Shown here in pieces: positions 1-11,248 of a DNA stretch of 64,000 bases (positions are counted from its first letter, which is position 1; each line of letters begins with the position of its first letter). A program made the translations under genes and the position numbers. Below the pieces are notes generated by a model. That model saw nothing but the letters and a program-made list of their open reading frames with translations. It did not search any database and was not told the DNA's origin. The stretch spans positions 425,051 to 489,050 of the forward strand of contig JAJJXM010000051.1 of NCBI GenBank assembly GCA_024516155.1, given 5' to 3'. Origin of the DNA: Pyronema omphalodes (Eukaryota > Ascomycota > Pezizomycetes > Pezizales > Pyronemataceae).

Positions 1-43
1 TGCTCCATACCTCTCTGATACCTCTCCACCAAACGCACCAATC

Positions 44-840
44 ATGCTTTCCAGAGCGCGTTCAAACGACGAGAATGCAACCGCCAAAGCGCGTCGTCCT
101 AAGCCGCCCACTGCCGACGAGGTGATCTGCGCGTTTCTTGAACACCTTGAATGCGCAGTGCACACGATTCTTTTTCAGAGGGATATTTACCCCAAGGGAA
201 TGTTTATGACGGCAAGAAAATATGATCGACCTGTGAGAATGTGTCGTGTGCCCAAAGTTAACGAGTATGTCCGGAATATGATTGACATGGTGGGAGCTCA
301 GCTTAGGGAGGTATGTTTGAAGAACTAACAACCCCCAGTCTCTGCAACTAACAGCGGTGAGAGGATAGGGCGGAGTTCAGGTTATTTCTATCGTGATATT
401 GTCAAAAGATGATGTCCCATTGGAACGATTTGTTTTTAGCGTTTCACATATTGCCAAGTCCAAAAATGGGGCTCGAAAGGAAATCTACGAAGACTTAAGA
501 ATGGAAGACTTGCATGAACAATTTGTTGATGTAATTTCATCTCTTGAGGCATGCTCTTATTCTTTGGATGATCTACCACCGGACTGCACGTTTACAGTCA
601 TGATGGAGATGGCCTCAAATCACGAGAATCCTAGAGATGCAAGTGTTACAAACCCAGTGGTATCACTCGAAATGCTAACTTTTGCAGAACTGGATTGTTT
701 GTGAAGAAAAGGCATCTACGAAAGGACACTCGACAACAGAAAGTGTAAAAATGAGGCCAATTCGGTCGATTACCAAACTGCGCATGCAGATATGGGCGGA
801 GGAATCCAGAATGAAGCAGGAGCTGATGGGTTCAGCATAA
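44..840 (+). CDS. REV7: REV7 / MAD2B HORMA-domain protein (DNA polymerase zeta accessory subunit)
   Basis: Three exons, 44-310, 381-638 and 688-840, give about 225 residues. Exon 1 carries the HORMA signature with the conserved IYPKGMF and KYDRPV segments. Exon 2 opens with the beta-strand ISIVIL and the block VPLERFVF typical of REV7. Exon 3 supplies the C-terminal beta-strands (around RPIRSI and MQIWAEES) and ends at TAA 838-840. Intron 1 (70 bp) is GTATGT..CAG with a CTAAC branch point. Intron 2 (49 bp) appears to use a GC donor (GCAAGT) and TTTGCAG; without it the frame stops at 702-704 and the conserved C-terminus is lost. In the known family REV7 bridges REV1 and REV3 in translesion synthesis in the nucleus. 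The frame stays open to the left edge, so the true start could lie upstream. Confidence 0.88.
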
Positions 841-1228
841 TTTAATTTAATATCTAATGTTATTGTGCTGTTTTTTTTGTTTGACTCTTTGTATTCTCTT
901 ATCTCTTCCGCTTGGATTTTCTTTTTTATAACCGTTTATCCATCTCTTCTCATGGTGGCTCAGTGCGCATCTCGGTCATCGACATCGATGTCGGATGTCC
1001 TCGCCTTATCGATATCACCAACCCAATACGTCTAGCCTCATCTACAACCACTCCCCGCCGGCAACCATAATCCCTGTCGCCAAGTCTGCCAGAATTGTTG
1101 ACTGTTGGGAGCTGAGGTATTCGTTCCACATGCGCCGGATCCCATTCGTCTGAAGATCTTCAGAACTTCTATAACCTTCGCTTGAGAGTCCAGAGTGTCA
1201 ATTCCTCCTCTCATTACCACCCGCAAAC
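841..1228. promoter_or_regulatory. Intergenic: REV7 3' end and TSC13 promoter/5' UTR
   Basis: This 388-bp gap lies between two genes on the same strand. It has T-rich tracts near 870-935, plausible for transcript termination of REV7 and as a pyrimidine-rich promoter of TSC13. No other coding or RNA feature was seen. Confidence 0.4.
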
Positions 1229-2291
1229 ATGGTTTCCCTCAACGTCAAGCCTCGCGGCCGCCCTCTTCGCGGCATTCCCGAGTCGATCGAGGTCGACCTC
1301 TCTACCGCGACCGTTTCCGAAGTCTACTCCAAGATTGCCGCGCACACCCGCCTTGACCAGAACCGTCTCCGTATCACCAAGGGTAGTGACGGAAGTGTCC
1401 TCTCTCAGAAGCACCAGGATGGAAAGCTCGTTACTGTCGAGGAGACTGGACTTCGTGAAGGCAGCCAGATTTTCGTCAAGGACCTCGGTATGTACCTTGT
1501 CCAATGGCCTCAATTCTCTAGCTAACAGCTTTATTCCAGGTCCCCAGATTGCCTGGCGCACCGTCTTCCTCGTCGAGTACTTCGGACCCCTCCTGATCCA
1601 CCCTCTCTACCTCGGACCTCTCCGCCCTTACCTCTACTCTGCCTCCGCCTGGAACCCTATGAGCTACCTGCCCGCTGCCATCAACCCTACTACCTCCGGT
1701 GTCATCCCCGCTCCTTCCCAGACTCAGCAGCTCGTTTGCGCCTTGATCTTCCTGCACTTCTTGAAGCGCGAGTATGAGACCATCTTTGTTCACCGTTTCT
1801 CCTCCGCTACAATGCCCGCTTTCAATATCTTCAAGAACAGCGCTCACTACTGGGTTCTCTCCGGATTCAACTTGGCCTACTGGTTGTACGTTCCTTCCGG
1901 TGTCATGTCTGCTTCTTGGTGGCCCAAGGCTCTTGATCCTGCTGCCAACCAGGCTGTTCTCTACGGATCCATTGCTTTGTTCTTCTTCTCCGAGTTCTCC
2001 AACTACCTTACCCATGTCACTCTCCGTAACCTCCGTCCCAGCGGATCCACCAAGCGCTCCATTCCCCGCGGATATGGATTCAACTTGGTTACCTGCCCCA
2101 ACTACTTGTTCGAGACCATGGCCTGGGGAGCTGTCACCATTCTTGCCGGTGGTAACTTCTCTGCTATTCTCTTCTTGGCGGTTGCTGCTGGACAGATGGC
2201 TGTTTGGGCCAAGAAGAAGGAGCGCAGATACCGTAAGGAGTTCGGTAGCGCTTACAAGAAGAAGAGCTCCATGTTCCCTTTCTTGTGGTAA
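1229..2291 (+). CDS. TSC13: Very-long-chain trans-2-enoyl-CoA reductase (TSC13 family)
   Basis: Two exons, 1229-1487 and 1540-2291, encode 336 residues. The intron is 52 bp (GTATGT..CAG, branch GCTAAC) in phase 1. The first 85 residues form a ubiquitin-like N-terminal domain as in TSC13/TECR. The rest is a multi-span membrane steroid-reductase domain: FLVEYFGPLLIHPLY, FLKREYETIFVHRFS, SAHYWVLSGFNLAYW, then GYGFNLVTCPNYLFET and a basic C-terminus KKERRYRKEFG ending in FPFLW. The enzyme performs the last, NADPH-dependent reduction of the fatty-acid elongation cycle in the ER membrane, feeding ceramide synthesis. The start was chosen at MVSLNV because the upstream in-frame extension is in another frame and is not conserved in the family. 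Confidence 0.95.
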
Positions 2292-3282
2292 ATGTAGTTT
2301 TTGGAGGGGGGAGAAGATCAAAATTGGTGTTTGTGTGATTGTTATGTTGAATACCTATGTGGAAGTTATTTATGCAATGATTATGAAAGAATTGATTTTA
2401 ATTGTTGTACTTTTTTGAATTGTTGAGGCGGCCAGGTGATTTTGGCTTTGCCGATATTTGACTTGTGCCGAGAAAGCGAGTGATGGGCCATGAATGCAGA
2501 GTAGTGACCACGCTAGCTAGGTGTGCCCTAAACCCGAATAACTGGAAAGCTCGGAACTCACTTCTCCCACCCTCATTCCGATATATAATCGGATCAACAA
2601 TTATGCGGCAGCCACCGGCACCTCCGCGAATATCGTTGCATAACATTATGCCGTGAACCTATCCGTGGGGGCACAACCCTTGCAATCACCCCCATACTGT
2701 GACGTTTATAAACTCAACATTCGGCACAGTTGCGGCCGACGCTTGTCAAAGTGGGGAGAAGCTGATAAATGTCTCATCTTACACTCGGTACAAACTGCTG
2801 GCTTACAGTTCATGGTGAGAACGAATATGTTGATTTTAAAAACGCTGCTTCATCCACAGTTCTCAGACTCAGAATAGAAGTCACGGGAATAGCAAATAGA
2901 AAATCACCTTAATTGACCCGAAAAAATTAATGAACGGTTCCCATGTCAACTGCTTCCACTATGTTGACGTCCAGATACTCTTTGTATCGAATAACCACTC
3001 TACCTCTACAGAGATCCTCGTGATATTCAGCCTGAATCCCGAAGCTCCAACAAGGATTCTATACCGGCAGCATGGTTAAACTTCGGTATAACTTTCGTCT
3101 GTATCGTAAATAACCATCTGAACCGGTTACTGTGTATAGCTAGACCAAAGTACATTACCCCACATTTCTTCATAAAGAATTCCTTATAAAACCCACAGTA
3201 ACCCGAGCCTCCAAACCCTCTCTAATCTCCAAACAATTCCTTCTCGTCATTTCCCGACAGCACCACAAAAACCCCACCCATC
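2292..3282. other. Intergenic region, no gene seen
   Basis: About 1 kb between TSC13 and the aldolase gene. It holds only short unsupported open frames. The last 100 bp are pyrimidine-rich, ending in a CACCCATC-ATG context, which fits the promoter and 5' UTR of the downstream gene. No tRNA or transposon ends were recognised. Confidence 0.5.
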
Positions 3283-4227
3283 ATGCCTCCCCTCCGCCCA
3301 GGTATCTACGCCCCCATCATGACCTTCTTCACCCCCGAAACCGAAGACCTAGACCTCCCGACAATCACCCGCCACAGCATCCGGCTCGCCACAGCCGGTC
3401 TCTCGGGTCTCGTAGTCATGGGCTCCAACGGCGAATCCGTGCACCTTTCCCGGGAGGAGAAAGCCCTCATCACCCGAACCGTTCGTAATGCCCTGGACAC
3501 CTCCAACTTCTCTTCCGTCTCCTTGATCGTCGGTTGCTCCGCACAATCCGTCCGAGAAACCCTACAACTTTGCGAAGACGCGCATAAAGCCGGTGGGGAT
3601 AGTGTTCTTATAATCCCGCCGTCATATTACCGGTCTGCGATGACGGAAGAAGCGATTGAGTCGTATTATCTCAAGGTGGCGGATAAAAGTCCTTTGCCGG
3701 TGTTGATTTATAATTATCCTGGAGCGGTGGCTGGGATTGATTTGGATTCTGATTTTTTGGTGAGGGTTTCGGGACATGGGAATGTTGTGGGGACGAAGTT
3801 TACGTGTGGGAATACTGGGAAACTTGCGAGGGTTGCTGAGGGGATGAAGGGGAAGATGGTACCGAAGGAGCATGGGAGTGGGTATATGGCTTTTGCGGGG
3901 TTGGCGGATTTTTTGTTGCAGGGACTTATGGTCGGTGGTTCGGGGGTTATTGCGGGGGGTGCGAATGTTGCCCCGAAGGCTTGTGTTAAGGTTTTTGAGC
4001 TGTTTAAACAGGGGAAATATGAGGAAGCTATGAAGGCGCAGATGTTGTTGAGTAAGGGGGATTGGGTTTTGACGAAGGGTGCTATTCCGGGGACTAAGGC
4101 GGCGTTGAGGAGGTATTTTGGGTATGGGGGTTATCCGAGGGCGCCGTTGCAGAGGCTTTCGGAGGAGAAGGAAAAGGAGATTGAGGAGGGAATCAGGGAG
4201 CTGATGGAGTGGGAAAATAGCTTGTAG
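3283..4227 (+). CDS. DapA-fold aldolase (4-hydroxy-2-oxoglutarate / 2-keto-3-deoxy-acid aldolase type)
   Basis: A single-exon gene of 314 residues, the usual length for the dihydrodipicolinate synthase (N-acetylneuraminate lyase) superfamily. Visible hallmarks are GSNGES (the GxTGE carboxylate-binding loop variant), the tyrosine in LIYNYPG near residue 144, and the Schiff-base lysine in VVGTKF near residue 172. The C-terminal GYPRAPL block resembles fungal HOGA/LGA1-type enzymes more than bacterial DapA. Fungi make lysine by aminoadipate, so a role in keto-acid cleavage (hydroxyproline or sugar-acid catabolism) is more likely than lysine synthesis; the exact substrate cannot be read here. Codon use changes along the gene, C-rich at the 5' end and G-rich in the 3' half. 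The protein is probably cytosolic, with no signal peptide. Confidence 0.88.
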   Translation: MPPLRPGIYAPIMTFFTPETEDLDLPTITRHSIRLATAGLSGLVVMGSNGESVHLSREEKALITRTVRNALDTSNFSSVSLIVGCSAQSVRETLQLCEDAHKAGGDSVLIIPPSYYRSAMTEEAIESYYLKVADKSPLPVLIYNYPGAVAGIDLDSDFLVRVSGHGNVVGTKFTCGNTGKLARVAEGMKGKMVPKEHGSGYMAFAGLADFLLQGLMVGGSGVIAGGANVAPKACVKVFELFKQGKYEEAMKAQMLLSKGDWVLTKGAIPGTKAALRRYFGYGGYPRAPLQRLSEEKEKEIEEGIRELMEWENSL

Positions 4228-5774
4228 ATGGAATAATTATAAATTTATGTAGATATGTGGGGGGAATAGGAGAAAGTGATCAGGATGGAATTTTATCTTT
4301 GTTGATAGGTACTCATGTCTCAAACGCAAAACCTGAGCACTAAACCTCTAAAGAAACTCAAAAAAATCTTTATGATAGGATAGATATTGAGTAGTGACAG
4401 TTTTATATTGATCAAATTATCAAGTAAAGGTTGGCAGAATATGAATCACCGTTCAAGAATAAACACTTCACCAAACCGTCGAAGCACAAGGGAAATTCCC
4501 AGCGACAGTATTTCACACAGTGACACCACAACCATTTTACTAGCACCCAATTTCAATAGCGGTGGAAGTAATAAAGATATAGATTTAACAAGTACTTCAA
4601 CTCTTTTTACCTAAATATACAGAATGGCAACATATCATTACCACTACTGCAACACAAGCTAGCCATGGCGATGTCAACATAGCCGTAATACAATACCTCC
4701 CAACAACAGATGACACTGTATTTTAACCACTTGGTACTTTAACCAATCATTAACCTAGAAGCTATCAACTAACTTTCTGGAAAGTTCTCCTATAAAATAT
4801 AATTTCCACAACACCATGCTCCATAAATTCAAGTATCACTATTACAAAACATGCAGCATATCCCACCATATCCATTGCCACAAAAATCCATTTAGAAACT
4901 ATTCCAAGTAGTAGATACAATCCACCCGACCACAATCCAGAAATATACCGACGATTCACAATCCATCGTACACGAATGATACCTTATGAACATTCCCGAC
5001 CTCGGAGAACCAGACAGTATTCGCTTGATAATTACAGTAGCACAGCGGTAGTTCAGTCGAGATGGTTGCTTAGTGTTTGTAATAGCTTTGTAATATAAAT
5101 TGGTTTGCGGGTGTTATTGTTTTGATTAACTACAAAGAAGTATCAAAAAGAAAAAAAAAATAAGATGAGAAAGAAATGGTTCGTTATATTACAAACGAGA
5201 AGATATGGCATGGTATTACAGTCTTTTTTACTGCACACAGAGATGTTATAGAGGCCATGTGGAAATGATATGTTGTTCAATGAGATGTTAGTGGATTGGA
5301 TAACAATATCTGAAGACGAGGTTTCTGGACGAGTCCGCCATCCGGATAAAGATTTCGATTACAGAAATATCAGAAACTGACCTCCAGCGCCTCTCGTTGT
5401 TTTTTGTGCTTTATATTCTTGATTGATAATTTGCAGGGTGTTGATTGGAATGTATTATTTTCTTAAGTTTTCTAACGCGGATGTTCTTTTTTTGTAGGGG
5501 GTGATTTTTTGTATTATTTCTCATATTATTTCCTGTATTATTTCCTTTCCAATGTATTCCCACCATTTCTTTCTGTATCCCTTCCCCTAGCATGTCCCGT
5601 TTCCCGTTTCCCATCCCCAATTCCTATCCCTGGCACTTTGAACCATACATAAAAATTACAGCATCTAGCATCTAACTCCCATGAATCATAATATCCCCAT
5701 GATCCATCACCCCAGGCCTCATCACCCTAAGCCCCATGTAATAACCATGCTATCGTCCACAGACACCAATATCC

Positions 5775-5840
5775 AGTATTTTGTAACCAGTATTTTGTAA
5801 CCAGTAACCAGTAACCAGTATCCAGTATCTAGTATCTTAT
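5775..5840. repeat. Short imperfect tandem repeat (AACCAGTA-type)
   Basis: Units such as TTTTGTAACCAGTA followed by AACCAGTAACCAGTA and ATCCAGTATCTAGTATC occur in tandem with drift. This is a degenerating minisatellite in non-coding DNA. Confidence 0.7.
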
Positions 5841-6173
5841 AACCAATATTTTCCGGTATGTAGGTATGTAGGACCTCGGTATCCCCATATCCAATCTCCC
5901 ACAAACTCCATATAACCCACATCATATTATCCCCGCCCTCATCCCCAACCTCTTCAACCTCCTCAAGTTTTATCTTCATCTTCATCTTCATCTTCATCTT
6001 TATTTGCCCCGGCCTCGGTGGATATCATATCATAATTTCCAGTAGACTACAGTGCTACAGTCCCTAGCTACAAGTTTTACCTTTTCCAACCCAATTCCCG
6101 ACCATATCCAGCAGTCGGAAACTCTGTAGAGACATAAGCCATATATAACCGCCCGGCGCCCGCTCCATCAACC

Positions 6174-6232
6174 CATCAACCAACCAACCAACCAGCCAAC
6201 CAGCCAACCAGCCAACCAGCCAACCAGCTAAC
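6174..6232. repeat. AACC / AGCC microsatellite
   Basis: CAACCAACCAACC passes into repeated CAGCCAAC units. It is a compound 4/8-bp microsatellite in the intergenic region. Confidence 0.8.
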
Positions 6233-7276
6233 GAACCGCCAACCGAATAACTGAGACATACATATATCCGTCTTGATTCAAATCCTGTCCTGTCATGTCT
6301 AAAACCGATGTCTAAAAGTTATGTACATCGGTTCTCATGTGTCGGTATATGGTGTCCATAGTGTGCATTCCATGTTCGGTTCGGTGTTGAAAGGAATAAA
6401 CCATGCGAGGCGAGGCGAGAGGAAACCATACCAGTCGAGGGAAGGTGAGACAGGGAGTGATGTGGGGGATGCATAGATGCGCAGAATTTAAGCGAGGTCA
6501 TAATGACCGCCAGATCATGGTGGAAGAAGCATGAAGATAAAAATGCGAGGAACGCTTATTTGATGCAGGGTACTGGGGGGTTATTCAGATATTCATACAT
6601 TCATACATTCAGAACTTCAGAAATTCGGAATTCTGGATATGTATAGACCTAGACAAGTAATAAGTTTTTCTGAAAACTGAGACTAGCAAATGTACTCATT
6701 GAAATTCTCTCGATTCTATTCTCTCACTTCCATTCTCTCAATTTTGGTTGGCTTCATTCTCTTCATTTCCAGAATCTAGTCCTTTTGCAAAATTCGCCCC
6801 AAAAGTCTCTACAAAAACGGCTCCAAAAGTGGCTTCATAAATTTCAAAATTTCTCTTTCTCTTCAAAAAGGTTCAAAAAGAATGCACAGAATACTCAAAA
6901 CATATATAATACAAACCACCTAACAATCCACATTCCCAATCCCAATTCCAATTCCACTCCCACCAAACCCAACCCAAATAAACCCCCAAACGCCAAAAAA
7001 TATAAAGAACAACCAAGCTTAAAGAAAAGACAAGAAAAAAGGGGGGAAAGAAAGAAGTCGTTAAGTACAAAAAGATTTTCACAGTCATTAAATGTTGTTG
7101 ATATCGTTACTGTAGTAAATATAATTATCCCCCGAGTAGATTTGTATATCACTCTGCTTAATTATACCCCATACCGTATATCCGCTTCCTCTGGATTTTC
7201 GCTTGAGAGGTGATTAGACTGGGGGTTGATAATCTGTCTTTTCCGGGGCGGCATCTAGGCAGGAATTTTATGCCAG

Positions 7277-9275
7277 CTATTTATCATCCAAATCCTCCGT
7301 AAAGTAGCTATTTCTGCCAGCCGGTATTGAACTTTTCCTAGAAGGCGCAACCGAGATCCTACTTGGAGTTTCCGGCAACCTAATTCCATCCGCCGTGAAA
7401 CCTCCTTCCGGTATTACACCATCAGTTCTCACTGTCATACCCCCATTTCTATTCCCTCCCACAAATCCTCCACTTCCATTATCAACCATATTCCCGCCAA
7501 TACCACCCAGTGCCGTCGCCGCTGCAGCTTCACTAATCCCACTTCCCCTCTCACCTGGAGTTCCAGCAAATCCCGCAAAATGCCTTGACCCCGCAGAATC
7601 CCTGTATGGTGTACCTGTACTACCAACACTTCCTCTATCCGCCGTATTAGCCAGGGATCCTAACCCCGCTAACTGAACACCAGTTCCCCTGCTTCCCATG
7701 CTTCCCGCTGCCAACCCTGCTTCCTTTTCCTCAGCTTCTAGTCTCGCTGCTTCGGTTTCGATCCAGCTGGGTCTTGAAGTGGAGGCAGTTTCGCTGTAGC
7801 GGTTGTAGCCACCGCTACATAATCTTTGCCGCCGTTTTCGCTTTTTCAGGAAGAAAAGAATTACTACTAGCGTAGCGATTACGCCGAGAATTGATCCTAA
7901 GACTGCTCCGAGGATCACTTGAGTTCTCTTTGAGTTGGATTCCGTGGGTGGATCAGAGTCAGCGGAGGGCGAGCTTGCCTCTAGGTGGGCAACGGATGGA
8001 TGGCACCCCGTTATAACGGGCTTTACTGTGTTTGTATGATGCTTGGATCCTGCTAGGTGAAATCTGGAGTTGTCGTAATCGACATGTAAAACCGCTTGAC
8101 TCAAAAACGCATTCCCCAGTACCGCCTTAGGCTTTCCCTTCAACCCCTCTATCATTCTTGGTGGCTGTCCCAGAATGCTGGAGATAAATATTTCCGAACC
8201 ATCTTTATCGAGCAATTGTCTATTCAATAACCTCTGTGGTATTGTCACTTGGAATCCATTGGTTAATTGGATTATTAAGTTTCCGTGGAACTCTTCATCG
8301 TAAAGTAGGTATGTGGAGTACGGTGTCCCGCCGTTGACAGAGGATCGTGGGCGTAGGGGATATTTGAGTGATGAATAGTCGAAGGGTTTTGCGGAGGTCG
8401 TATCTTTGAAGAATTCTATCACTGACTCCGGTAAGATTAAGTAGTCTATTGAATTGTCGAGAGTGGCGGAGAAGGAGGATGCGGTTTGACTGCTGGGGTC
8501 TTCGATATCGTCAGTGCCGAAAGTGGCAAGTGTATGTTGAGTTCCATCGGCAAGATTAATTGTTATGTGCGAGATTGCGACGTCGAGAAGGGAGAAGTTG
8601 GACGAAGAGATGGGGGAGGAAGTGAAGGTGGTGGAGTTGGCAAGAGGGTCGTAGCCTCCGAGGATCAAGGATTCCAGATGAAGAGGGGAACCATCAGATG
8701 GCCATATGTCCGAGTAAGTGAGGCTGTAACTGTTTGTCGGAACCTTATTGGCAGAAATGAGGGATCTGAGGAAATTGGAAGAGGGACCCTGGCTTGTGTT
8801 AGCGAAATGTTACCAAGTACCAATATCTGAAAATATGTGTCAAGATTTCTCAAGCATTTCTTTGACCACGCACCAATCCAATCCCCCTCACAAAAGATTC
8901 CCCCAAAGTCGCAAAATTCCCCCAAGCTCTATACTTAAACTCCTTCAACTCAGTCCGTCCTTGCTCCAGTTTCAAAGTCCCATTATTATAACCTCCAAAC
9001 TCTGTCTTTGAAGTTTCCCCAATTTTCCCAATCGGAACATCAAATACGGTATCATTTTGTGTTATCGAGACATTTGTTCGCAGATCGTATTTATTGTCGA
9101 GGTTAACCTGGATGGCTCCGTTGCTCTTGCTGTTCGAGGAAACTAGTACTAGTGGAATGACATCACCAGTACACGAAGCAGATGCTGTTGGTACTGCTGG
9201 CGTTTCTGAAGCAACAACAATTTGCCGACTCGAAAGAAAGATTGAGAATACGGCAACGGTGAGAAATGGGCGCAT
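7277..9275 (-). CDS. Membrane-anchored aspartic-protease-fold protein, catalytic motifs apparently lost
   Basis: Two exons on the minus strand: 9275-8874 and 8788-7277, joined in phase 0 by an 85-bp intron (GTGCGT..CCAG, branch CTAAC), giving 637 residues. The order is: signal peptide (MRPFLTVAVFSIFL..), a lumenal region with the pepsin-like block FVRGIGL/GPSSNFL, SANKVPTNSYSLTY, LILGGYDP and GNAFLSQAVLHVDYDNSRFHLA, then a Ser-rich stalk. A transmembrane helix (VILGAVLGSILGVIATLVVI, about residues 425-447) precedes KKRKRRQR and a Gly/Ser-rich cytosolic tail. This is the layout of yapsin-like fungal proteases. However, the first D(T/S)GS motif is not visible and the second region reads ATLDNSIDYLILPE instead of DSGTT. 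Catalytic activity is therefore doubtful; it may be a sensor or binding protein. Confidence 0.8.
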
Positions 9276-11248
9276 CTCAAGGTTGGGACATATGCGTTTT
9301 CGGTGTATCGTTTGATGGAGCGAGCAAAGGCGGACGGGTATCAAGCGAAGGAAGCGGAAGCGGAAGCGGCGGGTAGGAAGGGAGAAGGAAGGAAGAAGAG
9401 AAGAAGAAGAAGGAGAAGAAAGAAGAGAAGAGTGAAGAGAAAAGAGGAAAAGAAGTAAGTAAGCGAGGGAGCAGGGCAGTAGCAGCAGCATCAGCAGACT
9501 TCAAACAGACTTCGCAAGCAAGCAAGCAAGCAAGAAAAAAAAGGAAATCTAATCTTGGTGCTTGGTGCTTGGTGGGGTGTGTGCATAATGCCCACCTCAC
9601 CTCCGATTACAGCTAGCGACAACAGCATCCATCAGGTTACATCTGCGTGTCTGTGGGACTAAAAGTGTAATTTTGAACTTAACTTGGGGGGGGGGCAACT
9701 GACTTGACTCTTTCCTCTGATGCTGGTTCAGTTTTCTTTGTGGGGATGTGCATCTTTGGGGAACCGCGCGGGGACATGGATGAAGCCATGGAGCATGAGC
9801 ATACATATCCTGGCACACCTCCCGCACTCGGTTAAAAACGTCGCGAAGTCTGCAGAGTTCCAGCATCCAACAAAAGCATACCGGTTTTGCATGTATAATG
9901 ACGAGAGGAGGTGAACAAGTCAAGCTAGCTAATCAAACAAAGAAGATGATAAAAAAGAAATAATAATCCGTGTTCTAATTATTGCTCACAATCATCACCA
10001 CAACTTACTACATACCACAACCACCGCATCATTAAGCCATCTCACCCGACTGGCTGCTGAGTCTGACACTGTGACAGCAGGTGTGCAAGAAGAGAATTTC
10101 ATGCCGATCACGTTGTCATTCACAAGATCACTAAAAGAAGAAAAGATGCAATCCCCGCTAGATCTAGCTGCCGATCTGTGCTTTAGTGGCCAAGCTAGTG
10201 ACGCTAGTAGTGGTTGCAAACATGGAGGAACATGATGGAGCCGCTGAGGATCGAAACTAAAGAAAAGGCTTGTTGTTAGGTGTTGTGATTGAGCATGTTG
10301 GATCATGGATGCTTCGTCTGTATGTATGCATGTATGTATGTAGCGACGGTAGAATGCGGTCGGTGCAGGAACCCCGTCGATGATTCGCAGGATGAACTCC
10401 AGCTGCCAAGAATCTGCGCGGCTGGTTAAACTTTGACAGTATACAGTACTACCGGCGACTTGCCGTACGACAATACGAAGCACTCAACCGTTCCGAGGTC
10501 TCCGGAAATTAATATAATTATCACGAATTTGTCTTTTGAGAAACAGCGGTTGCTTCCGACATGGTTCCTTCCGTCAAACGACCTGATATGATGCCCAGAC
10601 CGGATATCCTGAACTGTATTTCCTGTGGCACCGGCTAGAATTAACCTTCAGCTATATGGTTCGTCGTATATATTAAGGCTTTTGCTTAGTAGATATTTGC
10701 AACGTTACCGTCACTCAACAGTCGGAAAGCTAAATTAATCGAATATCATCAGTTAGGTGTGTATTACGGGGTTAAAAATTAGTAACTCTCATTCTCACCC
10801 GGATATGTTGAATACTTATTTGATCAAACGCTGACCGAAATCTAAAAGGCCCATATAGAACAATATGCTGAATATATGCTGAATATGCTGAATATGCTGA
10901 ATATGCTGAATATACTAGCTGCTAGTATATCCAGCATTTCCAGCATATCTCGCCATGTGTAGGCCGGAGCCCCGGAACCCCGACCGGGAATATCAACTCC
11001 CCTCAGGGTTCAGGACCCACTTTGTATAGAGCCTACAGGCTACATCACAGTTCAGGCTACATATCGACAGGAAGGAACTCCGAATTCCGGTGAATTCAGG
11101 GAGTTTTTGATTTGTCTATATCTTCAGCAATCCGCTGAAAAATGCCACTGAAGAATTCCACTGGTTGATCTGCATCATCAATTCTTCAGGATAATATCAA
11201 CACAGAACATCCAACTGCTACGCTTTGAAGTCTCAATAGAAATAAAAA
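9276..11248. other. Intergenic region between divergent protease-like and GH71 genes
   Basis: About 2 kb shared upstream of two divergent genes. It contains a purine-rich GAAG/AAGAAG tract just upstream of the minus-strand start (9360-9450), CAAG repeats near 9515-9535, a run of nine or more G near 9686, TGTA repeats near 10320-10340 and the repeat-hairpin at 10864-10960. No coding gene is supported. Confidence 0.5.
10864..10960. repeat. GCTGAATAT tandem repeat merging into a palindrome
   Basis: About five GCTGAATAT units are followed by ATATACTAGC-T-GCTAGTATAT, a perfect 10-bp inverted repeat around one base. CCAGCAT motifs follow that can pair back to ATGCTG in the tandem units. Together they can form one long hairpin in single-stranded DNA or RNA. 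Confidence 0.7.

Larger units (their letters stand above)
4228..7276. other. Long AT-rich intergenic region without a supported gene
   Basis: About 3 kb with no family-like coding frame. Open frames here are low complexity: Met/Lys-rich from a CATCTT run near 5975-6000, Asn/Pro-rich at 6785-7213. It holds short tandem repeats (separate entries) and pyrimidine-rich stretches. Nothing resembling a tRNA with both A and B boxes was found. Confidence 0.5.

Noticed and set aside
1518..2321. Minus-strand open frame of 267 codons
   Set aside because: Shadow of the TSC13 exon 2, whose protein is clearly conserved on the plus strand.
5041..5100. AGCGGTAGTTCAGTC resembles a tRNA A box
   Set aside because: No B box (GGTTCGANTCC) and no acceptor stem within 100 bp.
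6785..7213. Possible Lys/Asn-rich 142-residue protein
   Set aside because: Low complexity, no domain, no promoter or intron signals; AT-rich background explains it.
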